Assembly (NCBI GenBank): GCA_006384855.1
Contig: VCJN01001211.1
Span: 1 to 64,000 of the forward strand
DNA length: 64,000 nt
Source: Tetraselmis striata
Taxonomy: Eukaryota > Chlorophyta > Chlorodendrophyceae > Chlorodendrales > Chlorodendraceae
Direction: 5' to 3'
Shown here: positions 43,989-54,206 of the stretch, piece after piece
Numbering within the stretch: position 1 is the stretch's first letter
How the letters are laid out: each line of letters starts with the position of its first letter
Program-made: the position numbers and the translations under genes
The notes under the pieces: model-generated
The model's input: the letters and a program-made list of their open reading frames with translations, nothing else
Databases searched by the model: none
What the model was told of the DNA's origin: nothing

Positions 43989-45833
43989 ATGGAGGACACC
44001 GCAGTGATGGCGCTCCCTTGCGCCTCGACCCTAAGGCTGCAGCAGCTGTGCACAGCTTCAGGCCTGCATGCGGCGGTGTTGCTGGATCAGGCGCTGCTGT
44101 GCTGGTGCGAGAGGTGGTTGACACTCTCGTCCATGGGAGGCATGCACCCGGACAGAACATGCCTAGTGGCCAATGGCTCCCAAGATGCAGCTCCTACGAG
44201 CAGTTCAGACTGGAGCGCACTGCCGGTTGGGTTGATAGGAATGGTGCTTGGACGCCTCGACAAACCCGTCAAGGGAGTGGCTCGGCGGGTATGCCGTGCC
44301 TGGGAATTTAACATTACTGGCATGTTGCAGGATGTCACGCTGCGTTTGCCAGCCCTGCGGCAGTGGTGCGGCTCCGCCCCCGCAGCAGGTGCTGCCCATC
44401 TGTGGGCTCGCATGCCATCACTGACCTCTCTGGACCTGCGACACGAGCTGCTCCCAAATGGCAATGGCGGAGATATGGCCTCAGCCCTGCGAGACGCTGC
44501 GCTGCTGTTGCCGTCTGCATCGCTGCCCATGCTGACGAAGCTGCAGCTGACAACCCGCTGGCGAGATGGGGTTGAATTGGGCAGAGGAAGCTCGCGGGAA
44601 CTCCAGCCACCGCTGCATGCCGTGCCGGAGGCATGCCTGTGCGATGCTCAGCTGCTGCTGCTGCTTGCCCGTCTGCCGCAGCTCACCACCCTGTGCGTGC
44701 CAAGGAGCAAGATAACTGGTGGCGGGCTGGCTGATGCCCTGGCTGCTGGTCTGCTCTCTGCCATCACCACACTTGACATGAGCGGTGTCGGCCTGTCATC
44801 GGCGGACCTTGTCATATTGGGACAACTGCCAGCGTTGGCGCGGCTCAACTTTGCGGGTAACGGCCCGCTGCTGCACTCCGGCGACCTAGCGGGGCTGCTC
44901 TCACAAGCAAGCACCCTTTGCTGGCTATCGCTTGCTGGATGCAGGCTTTCGGACCAAGCAGCGGCAGGGCTAGAGGCTCTGACCTCCCTCACCTATCTTG
45001 ATATCTCTGACACTGCACCTGCCCCTCGTCGACAACTTCATGGTTACGTCGGCGCCGGTGCTGGTGCTGGTGGCCAGGCGGTCAGAAGAGGTGGCGGCTG
45101 GCCGCTAAGTGACACCGGGCTGGCGCACCTCGCGGGGTTGACACTTCTTCAGGAGCTCCGGCTTGCCGAGCAAGACAACCTTACCTGCAACGGGCTTGCG
45201 TTGTTGGCCCCACTTAGCGCCTCCCTGACGGCACTGGACCTCTCGGCTTGCGCCTGGACCCTGCTCACAGAGGGGCTATCGCAGCTGGGCAATCTTTTCC
45301 CCTCTCTCACGACACTGGACATCTCCGGCGCAGAGGATGACATCGTTAGCATGCCCGGGACCGCGCTTGCGTCGCTCGCCGCGCTGCCAAAGCTATCGCG
45401 CCTCGTTCTACGCCACCAGTTCGATCTTACAGCAGATGATCTCTCAGAGCTAGCGCAGCTTCCGTGTCTGACGTCGGTCGATCTGACAGGCTCCTTTCTT
45501 GTTGATGACGCACTTGAGGCACTTGGGTGCCTCACTGGTCTCGTCCACCTTGGCCTTGGTACCTCACTAGACCCTGCCGAGCAACGACGGCCCTCGATCC
45601 TGGAGCCGCTCTCCGCTCTGAGCTGTCTAACCAGTCTCGATCTCCGGGGCAACAGTCTAGGCGCTCTACAGCTGGGAGCTCTGGCCCCGCTGCTACCACG
45701 CCTCAGAGAGCTACTGCTAAATGACAACACGCGAGCGTGGGACGTTGGTGGCGGGCAGATGGCCACAACGACTGAGGCGAGAGCGCTTGTGCAGGACAGT
45801 CTGGACGTGTGGAGAACTGTCAGGGCGCGGTAA
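43989..45833 (+). CDS. F-box / leucine-rich-repeat protein (single exon)
   Basis: A 614-aa intronless ORF starting at an ATG (CGAATGGAGG). An F-box-like segment at about residues 74-115 reads DWSALPVGLIGMVLGRL then VARRVCRAWEFNI, matching the W..LP..L...L..L....RVCR.W pattern that contacts Skp1 in SCF ubiquitin ligases. About 15 leucine-rich repeats follow, for example LPALARLNFAGNGPL, LTSLTYLDISDTAP and LSCLTSLDLRGNSLG, filling the rest of the protein. A Gly/Ala-rich loop (GYVGAGAGAGGQAVRRGGG) interrupts the array. An upstream exon ending at the TTTCAG before 43935 is possible. The substrate is unknown; the SCF role is inferred from domain order. Confidence 0.8.
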   Translation: MEDTAVMALPCASTLRLQQLCTASGLHAAVLLDQALLCWCERWLTLSSMGGMHPDRTCLVANGSQDAAPTSSSDWSALPVGLIGMVLGRLDKPVKGVARRVCRAWEFNITGMLQDVTLRLPALRQWCGSAPAAGAAHLWARMPSLTSLDLRHELLPNGNGGDMASALRDAALLLPSASLPMLTKLQLTTRWRDGVELGRGSSRELQPPLHAVPEACLCDAQLLLLLARLPQLTTLCVPRSKITGGGLADALAAGLLSAITTLDMSGVGLSSADLVILGQLPALARLNFAGNGPLLHSGDLAGLLSQASTLCWLSLAGCRLSDQAAAGLEALTSLTYLDISDTAPAPRRQLHGYVGAGAGAGGQAVRRGGGWPLSDTGLAHLAGLTLLQELRLAEQDNLTCNGLALLAPLSASLTALDLSACAWTLLTEGLSQLGNLFPSLTTLDISGAEDDIVSMPGTALASLAALPKLSRLVLRHQFDLTADDLSELAQLPCLTSVDLTGSFLVDDALEALGCLTGLVHLGLGTSLDPAEQRRPSILEPLSALSCLTSLDLRGNSLGALQLGALAPLLPRLRELLLNDNTRAWDVGGGQMATTTEARALVQDSLDVWRTVRAR

Positions 45834-47769
45834 AGCAATCCCAGTAGTCTGTCAACGGCTGCGTGCGGCATGTAGTCTAACGACACTGTTTCACCACTTG
45901 ATGGCATTTTCCTTGTGGTGGAACTGTCATGTGCTCGAACCCGTGCCCATGCAGCACCAGCACATGCCCTCAAAGCTAGAGGTCATATGCGATTCAGTCA
46001 TACGTACAGCGATGCTTTGGCTATAACTCGTTTGAGATTTGTGCTAGACTGCAAATTGATGCAAGCATTAGTGACAGCCAGAAACGCTTTCACCAAATGC
46101 CATTGTAGTCCCACGCTGGCGATCAACATTGCAAGGCTTGGAACTTTACGTCCGAAAAACAAAGAAGATTGGCAGCAGCAATCGCTCAGATATCTGACAG
46201 ATGGTTGTGATATATCAGGCAACAGCAAGTAAAATGTTAGCAGCGAAGCATTTAAAATAACACGACATGTCACGTGACACTCGCATCTGAGTTCGTCGCA
46301 GAGAATCCTTTGGAGACGACAGCTGACGGGCGCTGGTAGGTACTGGTGCTGCATGTTTGGATCAACAGGTCAGGGTGCGACACATACCGCCGTCGGAAGG
46401 GTAGTGACATAGGTACTCATTTCTGTTGGAGTGATGCGCGACGGGCTGTTTTAGAATCCACATTTGCAAGTGCCTCGGCGGGTAGTGGACCGGGCCGGGG
46501 CTATTATCGAAATGGTGGGCTCTCCGCAAATGCCACATTGCAGAAGCATACCAAAGGTATTGGTACATTATTGGGAATATTGGTGCAGTATAAATGGTCT
46601 CCGCTTAGCGGGGACGGGCACAGCGGCGACGGTGTTCAGTCTTGAAGCCAGAGATATTCAAGGGGCGATAAGGGCGCTGGGCCGCTATTCAGGTTGCAAT
46701 ACGGTGAGGGCGGTGAGCAGCATCTTCACAAAGTCCCGCGCGATGTCAGTGACCAGTTCCCAGGCAGCCAAGTCACTTATAATGAAGCGCCTTGTCCGAT
46801 ATCGCGCACCAGGCCCCTCAGGGCATATACTTGAAAGAGAGATGCGCCGAGCTAAGCAGCGTAAGCACGATCGGCGTAAAATGTCTAGACTTCATCCTTA
46901 CGATTTAGTATGCGTTCCTCTGCAGCAGCACCCCGTGCGCAGCATACGCGGGAATGCTGGCGTGCCGCAGCAATAAGTAGGAAGGGCTCGATATCGTCTG
47001 GCCATATGATAGGCCGAGGTCGACAACCTTAATGGCCCCAGAGGAGCTAATTACAGGTTCAGTTGCAGGTAGGGGTCAAAATTGCAGTCTGACTGGACCA
47101 TTTTTCTGCTATTAGAGGTCGCAGTGCACGATGAATTTGGCGTAGTGACATTGTGCGAGCCCCGACCAGTCGCTCTCGTCCTCCGCGTACGATGCGCAGC
47201 TCGTCCCACGACGATATCAGCAACCTAGCGGTCACAGTCAGGGGCTGTTGTGAGGTATACTTGCTCGAAGCGGTGGTCACCACATAGTACCTCGGGATCT
47301 AACTAAAGAGAAACCCGCATCATCGTCAAAATGTTCCTTAGGACGCAGCACATTGGCGTGATTATATATATATCTCACCCAAGATTGCTTTGAAGATTTC
47401 TCAAAGGACAGGATCGCGATTGGCATCAGCGTAACTTCTTGACGGCCCACGCAGTCCTGATTTCCTTACATACTGATCGTTGCACAACGGAGGAGGAGCC
47501 ACGGTCGATACTCTCTTTCAGATGGTAACACTCGTGAAATAATCTAAAAGAGCCGTACTTGCATGGTCTTGAAAATTCGGAGTTCGCCTCTCGGTGCGGA
47601 CCTGTAGAGTGTTTTGATATTGGTTTCAGAAGTGTTGGAGCAATTCTTTACCCGCTACTATGAATGAAATCCGCGTGCAGTTTAGTCAGCGATACGGGGA
47701 GCAGACACTGCGCTTTGGTGATGGTATCAATACACACATGCAGTGGCTTGCATTTACGTGGTCCTACAC
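45834..47769. other. Intergenic, no recognised gene
   Basis: 3' flank of the F-box/LRR gene followed by mixed sequence. One ORF (46464-46976, 170 aa) has a basic C-terminus (REMRRAKQRKHDRRK) and reads as possibly real coding, but matches no family I can name. No repeat family of the window was recognised here. Confidence 0.4.
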
Positions 47770-48150
47770 CACCCAACTTACACCACCCTAGGTCCTTTGC
47801 TAACATGTTTCCTCATCGATCCAGATGGCCATACCACCATGCAATAATGCTATATATCTGCATGTGTGGCCGCACATATATTGGGCACCAACCCATGTGG
47901 TAAGGGGGTATACTTGAAACGCCCAAGCCCCAAGGTGGCGCCAAGCAAGATCACTTGTGTAGTACGTTGTGTGGGACAAATATCAGGGTACTGTATTTTG
48001 ATTAGACCATATGATGATAAGGTCTGAACATAAACATGCAATGTCCCAGTTTTTGAGGTCATACACCCTGGATTTAGCTCCCTACTATTCGTAGACTCAA
48101 ATCCGGCGAAAAGGGGGCGCTGGACTTAAGTGGAAAGGTATACAAGCGCT
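47770..48150 (-). repeat. Element S copy (inverted)
   Basis: The reverse complement follows 25131-25440: the TTTCCACTTAAGTCC end, CTACGAATAGTAG, CATGGGTTGGTGCCC, GCATTATTGCATGGTG and GAGGAAACATGTTAGCAAAG. It is strongly diverged. Confidence 0.55.
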
Positions 48151-48159
48151 CGACGTCAT

Positions 48160-49710
48160 ATATCATCAATATGTAAGTCCTGTGCCTTTTTGGTGTGGAA
48201 TATTCCGAGTTTTCGAATGGAAAGGCAGCTGAATATAGGTGTTATGACCTGATACCATAGAATTTTGCACATGTATTTGACATGTATATATGTTCAGCAG
48301 TTATCTCCATTTATAGATGGGGTTTAAGCAAGCCCCTTGACGGTGTAAATTGTCCTGCACGAGTGGCATTTACGCCACTGACATTAAGCGTTTCCGCTGC
48401 TCTCATCACACCATATGGGGGTTGGAGGGGTTGGCGCCCTGCACGTGCCGCCGCGCATGCTTAAATAACCATTTCATGATGGGATGATTGGGCATGGGTG
48501 AGAAAGTATATGTCAGCCAAAAATAAGATGCTATAGATGCAGTGTGACAATTACGCATATACTATATACACCACAGCATGTGTTAGTACAAGACCGTACG
48601 ATGTGTACGGGTACTAGACAGTGCGATGGGTCACACCGGTTCCCCGGGTACTCGCGACATGAAATCTTCCCGGGGTTAAAGCTGTGTACAGCGGGGTCAC
48701 AATCCTGAGCTGCAACTACCGAAACGAGTGCGAATAGTGATTAGTATCCGGTTGATACAGTCAAATATAACGTCATTTGATCGAAGCTCAGAGCCCACGT
48801 GACCACCCGTCTCGCCAACCCATCCCGCCCCACCGATGCCAATCTAACACACCGGCCGGCACCATCACGCGCATACCGCGGTAGCAGCGCGCTAACAAAG
48901 GCATATGGTGGCGTTCAGGTGCCTCGTCTTGTGTGTCGCGGGCAGGGATGGGGCTGGCGGCGGGATGATGAGGGAGGAGCGCGAGCGGTCACGTGCTAAA
49001 ATTACGCATGTAGCGTGTGCCACGTAGCAAAAAAGCGTTGCCAGCTATACATCTCGGATTTGAGACCCGTTTACGGTCTTCAGAAACGAGTACCTACGCG
49101 AACCGGTGTGGTACCTGAGACTATGAGCATACGCGCGATATTGTGCTGCCGAGTTGCAAGCTTTGTGCTTTTGCCTGAGACGAATGTCGTCTCGATTATT
49201 AAATAGGGCATTGTTGAGTGGGGTGGCAAGGACGGCCGGTTGGGGCATATAGTGACGTGCGCTCGTGCACGATGTGGCGTGATACCCTCGCCTATGCCGT
49301 TCTTCGCTTTGTTATGCCGCGACTCTCAAACTCATGGCATTAATTCCTTGGTGTGAGGCAAGAATAGTCAACACAATTCAAAATAAAGTACGACTTAAAA
49401 ATCTACGTGAGCATGGCTACAATCCCTTCAAAGGCAACACAGTCGCCCGAGTAGGTCCTTTAGCATGCATACTTTATTCGGATCTATGTTATAGGTCGAA
49501 ATTGACGGCGTAGTGTGCCGTATGGTCACCACATTGGCGCGGAACATTGCGCAAGTGGATCTGCTCAAAAGCCGTTACGCGGCTGCATGGCAGTTTGATG
49601 GAATTGGAAACTTGAAATTGACGTCGCAGCGTGGCAACGTGCTAGCTTGCTGCTACTCTCCACCGCTCAGACTGGTGTTCTTAGGACCTGCCATCTAACT
49701 ATAGTAGGGA
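48160..49710 (+). repeat. Element S copy (direct), split by an insertion
   Basis: 48160-48530 follows the first half of element S (GGTGTTATGACCTGATACCA, TGTCCTGCACGAGTGGCATT, GCCGCGCATGC). The second half resumes at about 49215 (GTGCACGATGTGGCGTGATA) and ends at about 49710. About 0.7 kb of unrelated sequence lies between. The copy is head to head with the inverted copy at 47770-48150. Confidence 0.55.
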
Positions 49711-49731
49711 TACTCATAGGGATCACGTCGT

Positions 49732-50320
49732 TTGCCACGACGTGAAGTCTGCGCTGGGCGTAAGGTGTCGAGATCCTCACGGACCCGTCGGTGCTTGTTT
49801 CTCTTCCGAAGGGCGGCGACGGCTGGCCGGCCGATGTTGGGCTTTTGGGTATGGTGGTATCCGCGGGAACACGGTTGTTGTCGATACCACCATTGCCCCT
49901 ATCCTCGGCGTGTCAAGCTCGGATCCAACGACTGCATTATTGCGGCTGCAGAGCGCCACAAAATCCAGAAGTATGACGAGGGTGTCATCCGAAACGCCGC
50001 CGGCATGCTTCGCTTTGCTCCTTTCGCCGTTTCTGAGTTCAGCTCGCTGGCCCGCCCGCACGCTGAGGTCTTCTTGGTGGAGCTCGCGAAAGCTAGCCAC
50101 ACACACTCTGGCCAAAAAATCGGCCAGCTCTTGTACGCGTGGCGCCGCCGTAGCTCCTTGCTCATCAACATGGCACATGCAGACAACGTTCTTGGCGGGG
50201 TCGCGGCCGCGCGCGCGGCACGTGATGGTGCTCCCGCGCCTGCGTCGCGTCGCTTGTCGGCTTGTGTTGCTATAACCCGGGTCATTGGCTGCAAGCGTCC
50301 TCGCCGCGGCTGATGGCCTA
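49732..50320 (+). pseudogene. Decayed reverse-transcriptase C-terminal region
   Basis: Two frames are needed. The first gives GNTVVVDTTIAPIL (49742 frame). The second gives AAERHKIQKYDEGVI, LRFAPFAVSEFSSLARPHAEVF, IGQLLYAWRRRSSLLINMAHAD (49732 frame), the terminal block of protist and algal non-LTR-type polyproteins (F.PF..S..G, then W.RRIS..L...NA). Same class as 12480-14610. A 3' UTR-like tail runs to about 50530. Confidence 0.5.
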
Positions 50321-50828
50321 CCCCGGGGCGGTGATCCCTTTGGTTCCGGGCATCTTGGCGACTTCGTGGTTCCCTTGGCTCCCCCCCCCCGCTTCTTGGC
50401 TCCCTGGCCTCCTGCTCGACTTTGGTTTCAGGCTCATGTCTCTCTTTTGCTGGCAACCTTTCATAGTTGCGTTTAGTTCTGTTTGTAGTGCGCTTTTGTT
50501 AAAGCCATGATGTAATGATTCCAGTGAATGATACACATATTGTGCAATTACTACATGTACAGTTCAAGCTTCCGGCCATCCTATTTCTTTTTCAAGCCCC
50601 GCCTCCCTCCATCACGTGATCAATACCTATTTTTTATCCGGGTAACCACGGGCGGTCGGCAGTACGAGCGACTACCGTGAAGTGGTAGTACGAGGATTAC
50701 TTATGCAGTGGTCGCTCCACCCGGACTTTCCCTTTTTATCAGTAATATGCACCTGCCAGTAACACACAACCACAACGCACTAAAACCTGAGCGGTATATA
50801 TTTCCATGCGTCTTACGCGTCAGACCCG

Positions 50829-51556
50829 TTGCAACAGTACGGTGTGGGTGTCCTCGCATGGGTTGTGGCCGGGGAGCACAGTATGATACAATTATGCACC
50901 CGAGTATTTCCCACTGCCCGCCGATCGGCCCGGATTCATGCGATGCCTGAGTGGTTCCCGGAACACTTCCCTGCATGTGGCGGAGGTGAATATGAGACTA
51001 TGGAACATTTGTCGGTGGAGTGTCCGCGATGGGGGTATCACCGTCATAATTTTGGGTCGTTACTTCCGGAGTTCAGGGATTTTATTAGTTGTCAGGTTAT
51101 CGCGTCAACACATGAGGACTTAACTGCCTTTATTTTGGGCGGGGTCCCCTCCTCCCTTCACGGCGCCCTGGATTTTACTAGGAATGGGAATATGGGCTAT
51201 GGCGTCGGGCCCCCCTCACATTGCCTTCTTTGTTGCACATGTATCGCACTCCCGAAATGCTTTGCTCCGCGGTTTGCTTGGGGCTTGCCCCAACTCGCAT
51301 TACTCGAATGGGCCTTTCGTGGTCAGTGCCGGGCATTTTGATGGCAGTGTTTTAGACGGGTGATCCAACAGTGTTGGAAATTCCGTCACTGGCCTCCAAT
51401 TAGTCTTGCAGAATGCTTCGGCAATTTGCTTGATGACTATAAAGGAGCGTCGCCTACCCATGGCTTTCCGTAGCTGGATTGCTGCCTAAACGGCTGTCGT
51501 AGAGACGCTGCACGGGTTTTACTGGTGCCAGTCGTGTCCCGGGGGCGAAAAAAACG
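50829..51556 (+). mobile_element. 5'-truncated LINE: C-terminal zinc-finger region and 3' UTR
   Basis: The ORF part contains AMPEWFPEHFPACGGGEYET and MEHLSVECPRWGYHRHNF, the Cys/His block found after RT in LINEs (C..C...ET.EH....CP). One Cys seems lost. The 3' UTR follows without a break to GTCCCGGGGGCGAAAAAAA at 51556. It therefore ties the dispersed tails at 15478, 29930, 34760 and 43285 to a coding LINE. Whether the remnant at 49732 belongs to the same insertion is unclear. Confidence 0.6.
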
Positions 51557-51574
51557 CACAATTTACGGTCGCCG

Positions 51575-52090
51575 TGTTGCGTCTTGGCTCCACCGTCCTG
51601 CCGCCATCGCTGAAGGTATCTCGCAGGTCGCGGCGCTGATCGCCCCGCGCCGCGCCGGCTGTGGTGACTCGCCGGCCTTAGCCGCGGTCCGCCGATGCTG
51701 CCCCCATCTCGCCCGCATGTGCTCTTGCGGTAGGATCCCCAAAGGGGGCTGGACGGGAAAAGCGGGCACGCCCGCCAACCCCCCCCCCCCCCCCCCCCCC
51801 CCTTCCCCCCCACCGTCCGCGTGTCGTCGTCGCTCCGTGGTCAGCATGCCGGTCATCCTTGCCTAGCCACTTGCCGCCGCTCACTGCCGCGCCGCGCATC
51901 GCTGCTGCAACCGCCCGTCCATGGGCAGACCGGCCTCGCCGCCAGCTGACTCCTCCCGCTACATAGCCGCGACTCTCTCATGGTACTCCGGCTCCTGTGT
52001 CCTTTCCCCTAAGTCGCCGCCATGCGCCCGGCATGTCCACCTCTTAACGCCGCCCCGTCTTGAAGTGCCGGGCTGCTGGTGTTTAAACTG
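51575..52090 (+). repeat. Foldback element, left arm
   Basis: About 510 bp that pair with 52500-53010 in inverted orientation. Matching words include GTCGTCGCTCCGTGGTCA, the GGCGCTGATCGCCCCG block and GCTGACTCCTCCCG. Each arm carries a long poly(C) tract at the same relative place. Confidence 0.75.
51779..51802 (+). repeat. Poly(C) tract, 24 nt
   Basis: Uninterrupted run of 24 C in the left foldback arm; its partner is the poly(G) at 52762-52786. Confidence 0.95.
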
Positions 52091-52499
52091 CCGGTGTTTA
52101 ATGAAAACCCACCTTCTCGCTTGAGCTCTTGCGGTAGGATCGCCCTCGCCCGTTCACACGGGACGGCTAAGGGATTCCCGGGTGTTTCGAACGGGTCAGC
52201 CGTAGGGAACCACCGAACAACACCCCGCCGTGTTTAGCCGGGATTCGAGGGATTCACAGGGGGAACATATACGGGTGGGGGTTACGCCAGATCTTATGCA
52301 TGTCGGTCGTGGGTCGTACCGAGGACTCGAGGAGCGAGAACACGATTTTGTTTCGAACAGCCCGCGCGAGCAGGCTTCCCTCGTCCGAGTCGTACACACC
52401 CCCTCCCCACCCCTAGGCGGATCTCGGAGAGGCCGACGCAAGGCCGAGGTCGTACATGAATTGTTTTTAGGACGGGAAGGACGAGGACGGCGAGCGTCG

Positions 52500-53010
52500 A
52501 GGAGACGAGAGCCCGGCATTTAAAGGCGGGCATTTGGGGCGTAGAGGCCGGGATTGGCAGCGACTCATGGGCCAAGACGCAAGAGCCGAGTGCCTTGAGG
52601 GAGTCGCGGGCATGCAACGGGAGGAGTCAGGGGGCGGCCAACCCGGTCTGACCTTGGACGCGCTGCGGCTACAGCGACGAGGCGCGCCGCGGCGGTAAGT
52701 GGCGCGCACGCGACTAGTGCCGGCCTAATGACCACGGAGCGACGACACGTACGCAGACCCCGGGGGGGGGGGGGGGGGGGGGGGGGATTTGCTGATGCAT
52801 GCCTTTCCCCCTCCAGTCCCAGCCTCGGGGATCCTTCCGCAAGAGCTCACGCGGGCGAGATGATGGGGACAGCATCGGCAGACCGCGGCCGCGGCCGGCG
52901 GACCGCCACAGCGCCGGCACGGCGGGGCGATCAGCGCCGCGATCTGCGAGATATGTTCAGCGATGGCGGCAAGTGGAGCCATCAAGACGCAACACGGCCA
53001 CCGCAAATTC
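52500..53010 (-). repeat. Foldback element, right arm
   Basis: Inverted, diverged copy of 51575-52090. About 410 bp of unique sequence lies between the arms. No transposase-like ORF is visible, so it may be a non-autonomous foldback or an inverted duplication. Confidence 0.75.
52762..52786 (-). repeat. Poly(G) tract, 25 nt
   Basis: Uninterrupted run of 25 G in the right foldback arm. Confidence 0.95.
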
Positions 53011-53261
53011 GCAACACCGGTGAATTATCAATGTACATTAAAGTCTTTCCGGGGGTGGGACTTGGGGCGACTACTGCATTAGTAATCCCCGTACTTCCAA
53101 TTAGCGGTAATCGTTCGCTCGTATTGGCGACTGCCCATGGATATCCGGAAAAGAACGATTTACGGAGCTACTCACCACGTGATGGAAGGAGGGGGGCCTT
53201 GCTGGAAACGAAAGACTGAAAGAGGGTGTTTAGTCGCTTTTACAAAATATGCACTTTATAT

Positions 53262-53370
53262 ATGTGTTCCCTACTATGGTTGGATGGCAGGCCCTAAGAG
53301 CAACTTAGCAGTCTCAGCGGTGGAGAGCACCAAGCTAGTACGTCGTAATCAATTTTAATTTCTTATTGTT
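53262..53370 (-). repeat. Element S distal fragment (inverted)
   Basis: GTTCCCTACTATGGTTGGAT through CGTCGTAATCAATTTTAATT matches the reverse complement of the distal part of element S. Confidence 0.6.
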
Positions 53371-53399
53371 CCATACCATGAATGACCTAATTAAATGCC

Positions 53400-53753
53400 T
53401 TGCGCGTATGATGGATAGTTTCCATACCAATAGGGGCGATGTGGTATGAGTGCGGGGGCAGCAGTGGTGTCCCATTTATAAGTGCCTACATGTATGCACA
53501 CGAGAATTGAGCTGACGCAGCAATTTGTGGTTTTGCTGCTGATTGAAGCGCTACCGAGAGAAACTCTATCACTTTTTGCCCACATACCTAAATGAAAGTG
53601 TTGCCGGCACCGCGTGGCAATGTCGGGCATTTCATCCCCAAGCTGTGCGACCCTGAGTAATATGCAAGCACGTGCCTGGCCTCGGCAGTGTAGCTGCGCT
53701 TGGGCAGCATGTCGTTCGAGTTCGCAAACCCCATACTTATGTGGAAAGGTGTA
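53400..53753 (-). repeat. Element R fragment (inverted)
   Basis: Shares GGTGTCCCAT..TA, CGCAGCAATTTGTGGTTTTG, AGTGTTGCCGGCA.CGCGTGG and the outer CGCAAACCCCATACTTATGT end with 29150-29829. Confidence 0.65.
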
Positions 53754-53807
53754 TATACGCCATCATGCCTACACTGCTGCTACTGATGACATGTACTGAA
53801 CCGGTGG

Positions 53808-53834
53808 ATTTACCCAAGGAGGCACTGTTTGCCA
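53808..53834 (-). repeat. Split direct repeat B2 of element 2
   Basis: 27 bp, containing ACCCAAGGAGGCACTGTTTG on the + strand, identical in reading to 54107-54133. Confidence 0.85.
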
Positions 53835-53930
53835 AAGAATGTCAGCTCGCTTACATCGAAGGGTAAGGCAAGAACCACAGGCTTGGCATGGGTGTCTCCT
53901 AGCGCAAAAAGATGGCTGAGGGTGGGTGGG

Positions 53931-54108
53931 TGCGCGAGCCGGTTGAGGCAAGCGCAAAGCAGAGAGTGCATGTGCCCGAGGGTGGATCCCTCAGGTCGTA
54001 GTGCTGGTGCGGGCCGGCAGGCCTTAGTCCGTGCGCCGACCTCGGGGGTCGTGCGCAGTACAACATAGCTAATGTATTGTAAACCTCTAGATGACTACAT
54101 CTGGCCAT
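53931..54108 (-). repeat. Split direct repeat A2 of element 2
   Basis: 178 bp starting TGCGCGAGCCGGTTGAGG on the + strand. It matches 58515-58692 with only a few differences. Confidence 0.9.
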
Positions 54109-54133
54109 TTACCCAAGGAGGCACTGTTTGCCA
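54107..54133 (-). repeat. Split direct repeat B1 of element 2
   Basis: First B copy, abutting A2 and overlapping it by two bases (AT). Confidence 0.85.
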
Positions 54134-54206
54134 GAGACGAAAGCCAAAGGCTAGCACAGGAAGCTTAGGCCGGCGGCCGGACGGGGACGAGCCAACCGAA
54201 GAACCT

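Noticed and set aside
45149..45973. 274-aa minus-strand ORF
   Set aside because: Antisense shadow of the F-box/LRR gene.
49777..50456. Minus-strand ORFs of 133 and 185 aa
   Set aside because: They are antisense shadows of the RT C-terminal remnant, with low-complexity Arg/Glu content.
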